Source of the DNA: an uncultured Gemmiger sp.
Lineage (GTDB): Bacteria; Bacillota; Clostridia; Oscillospirales; Ruminococcaceae
NCBI GenBank assembly: GCA_959018215.1
Contig: CAUEKL010000106.1
Coordinates: 1-7,446 of the forward strand
Direction of reading: 5' to 3'
DNA length: 7,446 bases
The notes under the pieces were generated by a model. That model saw only the letters and a list, made by a program, of their open reading frames with translations. It was not told the DNA's origin and searched no databases. Below, piece after piece: positions 6,079 through 7,446 of this stretch; position 1 is the first letter of the stretch; each line of letters opens with the position of its first letter. A program made the translations under genes and the position numbers.

Positions 6079-6105
6079 AAAAAACAGTCCACAGGACTGT
6101 TTTTT
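6079..6105. terminator. Symmetric bidirectional terminator-like hairpin, unit B
   Basis: Exact repeat of the 12-bp A6/T6 hairpin of unit A, 145 bp further on. Confidence 0.75.
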
Positions 6106-6113
6106 CCGGCTAT

Positions 6114-6202
6114 GCCGTCGGGCTTTCAAGTCCTGAATGGCCCTTTGATTAAAAAATGCCCCCGCCTTAGCGGGGGCTTTTTTCTGTGGTGGGCCATCCA
6201 GG
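6114..6202. repeat. Partial unit C of the tandem array, running into the tRNA gene
   Basis: GCCGTCGGGCTTTCAAGTCC begins the third unit. It differs from A and B at a few bases (TGAATGGCCC for TGGATGGTCC, one base shorter before ATTAAAAAATG, CTGTGG for CTATGG). After TGGTGGGCCATCCAGG (6187-6202) it continues as the intact tRNA instead of the GGACCGAGCC found in units A and B. This unit therefore shows the parent arrangement from which the other two are likely derived. Confidence 0.88.
6151..6183 (-). terminator. Terminator of the tRNA gene
   Basis: Read on the minus strand, 3 nt after the encoded CCA, comes AAAAAA, then GCCCCCGC-TAAG-GCGGGGGC, then ATTTTTTAAT. The 8-bp GC stem followed by six T (one base away) is a standard intrinsic terminator. 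Confidence 0.85.
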
Positions 6203-6263
6203 ACTTGAACCCGGGACCAAGCGGTTATGAGCCGCCAGCTCTGACCAACTGAGCTAATGGCCC
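6187..6263 (-). tRNA. tRNA with anticodon CAT (elongator Met or, more likely, Ile2), CCA encoded
   Basis: A complete 77-nt cloverleaf. The acceptor stem GGGCCAT/ATGGCCC, D-stem GCTC/GAGC with loop AGTTGGTCA, anticodon stem GGCGG/CCGCT with loop CTCATAA, T-stem CCGGG/CCTGG with loop TTCAAGT, and a 3' ACCA are all present. C1-A72, the initiator hallmark, is absent (pair 1-72 is G-C), so it is not initiator tRNA. CAT can be Met or, after TilS adds lysidine to C34, Ile reading AUA. The C4-G69 and C5-G68 pairs and an anticodon arm close to E. coli ileX (GGCGRCTCATAAYCGCT with a G27-T43 wobble) favour Ile2. This is inferred from memory of those tRNAs. A strong promoter lies upstream and a terminator immediately downstream. 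Confidence 0.96.
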
Positions 6264-6285
6264 GCAAAAACGGGATAACTAATTT

Positions 6286-6314
6286 AGTATAGCAGATTTT
6301 TGGCCGTTTGCCAA
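6286..6314 (-). promoter_or_regulatory. Promoter of the tRNA gene
   Basis: On the minus strand TTGGCA (6314-6309, five of six to consensus) and TATACT (6291-6286, five of six) are exactly 17 bp apart. The predicted start is about 16 nt before the mature tRNA 5' end. No comparable promoter is visible on the plus strand for the hydrolase gene. Confidence 0.85.
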
Positions 6315-6383
6315 GGCGGGCGGGCAAGTTTTTGTGGGACGTGCATACCTTGTACCAGGTGCAAAACAAAGGGAGGGGTGTGC

Positions 6384-7446
6384 ATGAACCGGGGCCAAGG
6401 TTGGGCGGCGATTCTGGGCGCGGCGGCGCTGTTTTGTCTGATGCTGGTACTGCCTGCCCTGCCTTTGGGCAGCCTGCCCGGGTCCCTGTCTACTCCCGAG
6501 ACCGCTGCACCGGCCCTGACGCCCACCCCCACGGCCAGCCCCGTCCCGGATGCCGAAACCACCGAATACCGGGCGGTGTGGGTGTCCTACCTGGAATGGC
6601 AGGGAGTGGATTTCTCCTCCGAATCGGCTTTTGCCGCCGATGTGGAGGAGATGCTGGACAACATCGCGGCCATGGGGGCCAATGTGGTGCTGGCCCATGT
6701 GCGGCCTTTCGGGGATGCTCTTTACCCCAGTGCCCTGTATCCCTTCAGCCATCTGTGCACCGGCACCCAGGGCCGGAACCCGGGCTTTGACCCCCTGGCG
6801 GTGCTGGTGCAGGCCGCCCACGACCGGGGCCTGGAACTGGAAGCCTGGATCAATCCCTACCGCCTGCAAAGCGGTGGGACGCCCTCTGCCCTGGCCGACA
6901 CCAGCCCCGCCAACACCCATCCGGACTGGGTCAAATCGGTGGACGGCGGGCTGTACCTGGACCCGGCCAATCCGGAGGTGCGGGACTATATTGCCGCAGG
7001 CATTGAGGAACTTTGCCGAAATTACGACATTGACGGTGTGCACTTTGACGATTATTTCTACCCCACTACCGCGGCGGAGTTTGACGCCGACGACTACGCC
7101 GCCTACTGCGAGGGCGGGGGAACCCTGGCCCTGGAGGACTGGCGGCGGGAGAACGTGGACGCCCTGGTGTCCCTGTGTTACCGGACGGCCCACGAATCCG
7201 GGGTGCGGTTCGGCATTGCCCCCCAGGGGGACCCCAACAGCAACTACAACAGCCAGTACAGTGACGCCGCCCGCTGGCTGCGGGAAGCGGGGTTTGTGGA
7301 TTACCTCATGCCCCAGCTGTACTGGGGGCTGGACTACAAGAAGGATGGGGATGCTTCTCACAGCCTGACCGCCCTGGCCGCCCAGTGGCTGGCCCTGGAA
7401 CGGCGGGATGAGGTGGCCCTGTATTTCGGGCTGGGGGCCTACCGCA
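6384..7446 (+). CDS. GHL10-family (YngK-like) glycoside hydrolase, N-terminal part
   Basis: The frame is open from the ATG at 6384 to the window edge (354 residues, no stop), so the 3' end is missing. GGGAGGGG (6371-6378) is the ribosome site. Residues 8-28 form one hydrophobic segment after a short basic start, then a Pro/Thr/Ala-rich linker (35-60): a signal peptide or membrane anchor placing the enzyme outside the cell. The catalytic TIM-barrel-type domain starts at EYRAVWVSYLEW (61-72). Further family-type blocks are MGANVVLAHVRPFGDALYPS (97-116), LELEAWINPYR (150-160), YLDPANPEVRDYI (191-203), IDGVHFDDYFYP (216-227, with acidic D222 and D223), GIAPQGDPNSNY (277-288) and YLMPQLYWG (307-315). 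This is the pattern of GHL10 (DUF187) proteins. They are thought to act on polysaccharide or peptidoglycan-like glycans, but the substrate here is unknown. Confidence 0.9.
   Translation, partial: MNRGQGWAAILGAAALFCLMLVLPALPLGSLPGSLSTPETAAPALTPTPTASPVPDAETTEYRAVWVSYLEWQGVDFSSESAFAADVEEMLDNIAAMGANVVLAHVRPFGDALYPSALYPFSHLCTGTQGRNPGFDPLAVLVQAAHDRGLELEAWINPYRLQSGGTPSALADTSPANTHPDWVKSVDGGLYLDPANPEVRDYIAAGIEELCRNYDIDGVHFDDYFYPTTAAEFDADDYAAYCEGGGTLALEDWRRENVDALVSLCYRTAHESGVRFGIAPQGDPNSNYNSQYSDAARWLREAGFVDYLMPQLYWGLDYKKDGDASHSLTALAAQWLALERRDEVALYFGLGAYR

Larger units (their letters stand above)
5969..6113. repeat. 145-bp tRNA-tail/terminator tandem unit B
   Basis: The second unit is the same as unit A except for one base. 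It repeats the inverted tRNA tail (5980-5995), the GC hairpin with eight pairs (6014-6033), the direct tRNA tail (6043-6058) and the A6/T6 hairpin (6079-6105). Such near-identity points to recent tandem duplication or gene conversion. Confidence 0.93.

Noticed and set aside
5824..6202. CRISPR array
   Set aside because: The period is 145 bp with near-identical sequence throughout, so there are no variable spacers. No cas gene is nearby.
5898..6202. attL/attR sites of an integrated element at the tRNA 3' end
   Set aside because: The 16-bp tRNA-tail direct repeats look like attachment sites, but only about 130-145 bp separate them and there is no integrase or cargo. A relic cannot be excluded.
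5741..6369. Short open frames on both strands over the 145-bp array and tRNA
   Set aside because: They are translations of tandem non-coding units and of a tRNA gene, repeating the same peptide in each unit. No start signal or family supports them.
6308..7368. Other frames over the hydrolase region (plus 6308-6790, plus 6550-7368, minus 6279-7361)
   Set aside because: They are out of frame with the clearly homologous open frame from 6384 to the window end, and are Pro/Thr-, Arg- or Gly-rich shadows.

Overview
The window reads as a high-GC chromosomal segment (by eye above 60% G+C, not computed) from a gut-type Firmicute. The IlvD N-terminus, strong AGGAGG ribosome sites, codon use rich in GCC/CTG/GGC, and GGCTCCCCTG...-type dispersed palindromic repeats all suggest the Oscillospiraceae/Ruminococcaceae (Faecalibacterium, Gemmiger, Subdoligranulum relatives). 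The genus is inferred; no marker gene is present to settle it.

Left part (1-2405): the 3' end of ilvC (ketol-acid reductoisomerase) is followed 58 bp later by ilvD (dihydroxy-acid dehydratase), the two middle steps of branched-chain amino acid synthesis. A strong intrinsic terminator closes the pair.

Middle (2406-4611): two near-identical 141-bp palindromic repeats stand in tandem. Just beyond them are a promoter with a perfect TATAAT and a two-gene unit encoding a major facilitator transporter and a histidine (phosphoglycerate-mutase-type) phosphatase, ended by its own terminator.

Convergent junction (4612-5040): a half copy of the same repeat, a run of perfect hairpins of unknown nature, and a fourth repeat copy. 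This last copy supplies the stop codon and final four residues of the minus-strand gene for a stand-alone NAD(P)H-hydrate epimerase (5025-5756).

Right part (5757-7446): upstream of the epimerase gene lies a 145-bp tandem array (two full units plus a partial third). It is built from pieces of a tRNA 3' end in both orientations and from terminator-like hairpins. The third unit runs straight into an intact minus-strand tRNA gene with anticodon CAT, CCA-encoded and driven by a good promoter. Divergent from it, a secreted or membrane-anchored GHL10/YngK-type glycoside hydrolase begins at 6384 and runs off the window.

The protein genes are ordinary housekeeping and accessory genes. I see no defence, secondary-metabolite or mobile system. 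The unusual content is in the non-coding DNA: the tRNA-tail/terminator array, whose partial unit is complementary to the 3' half of the adjacent tRNA, and the palindromic repeats, which differ between copies by compensating base changes.
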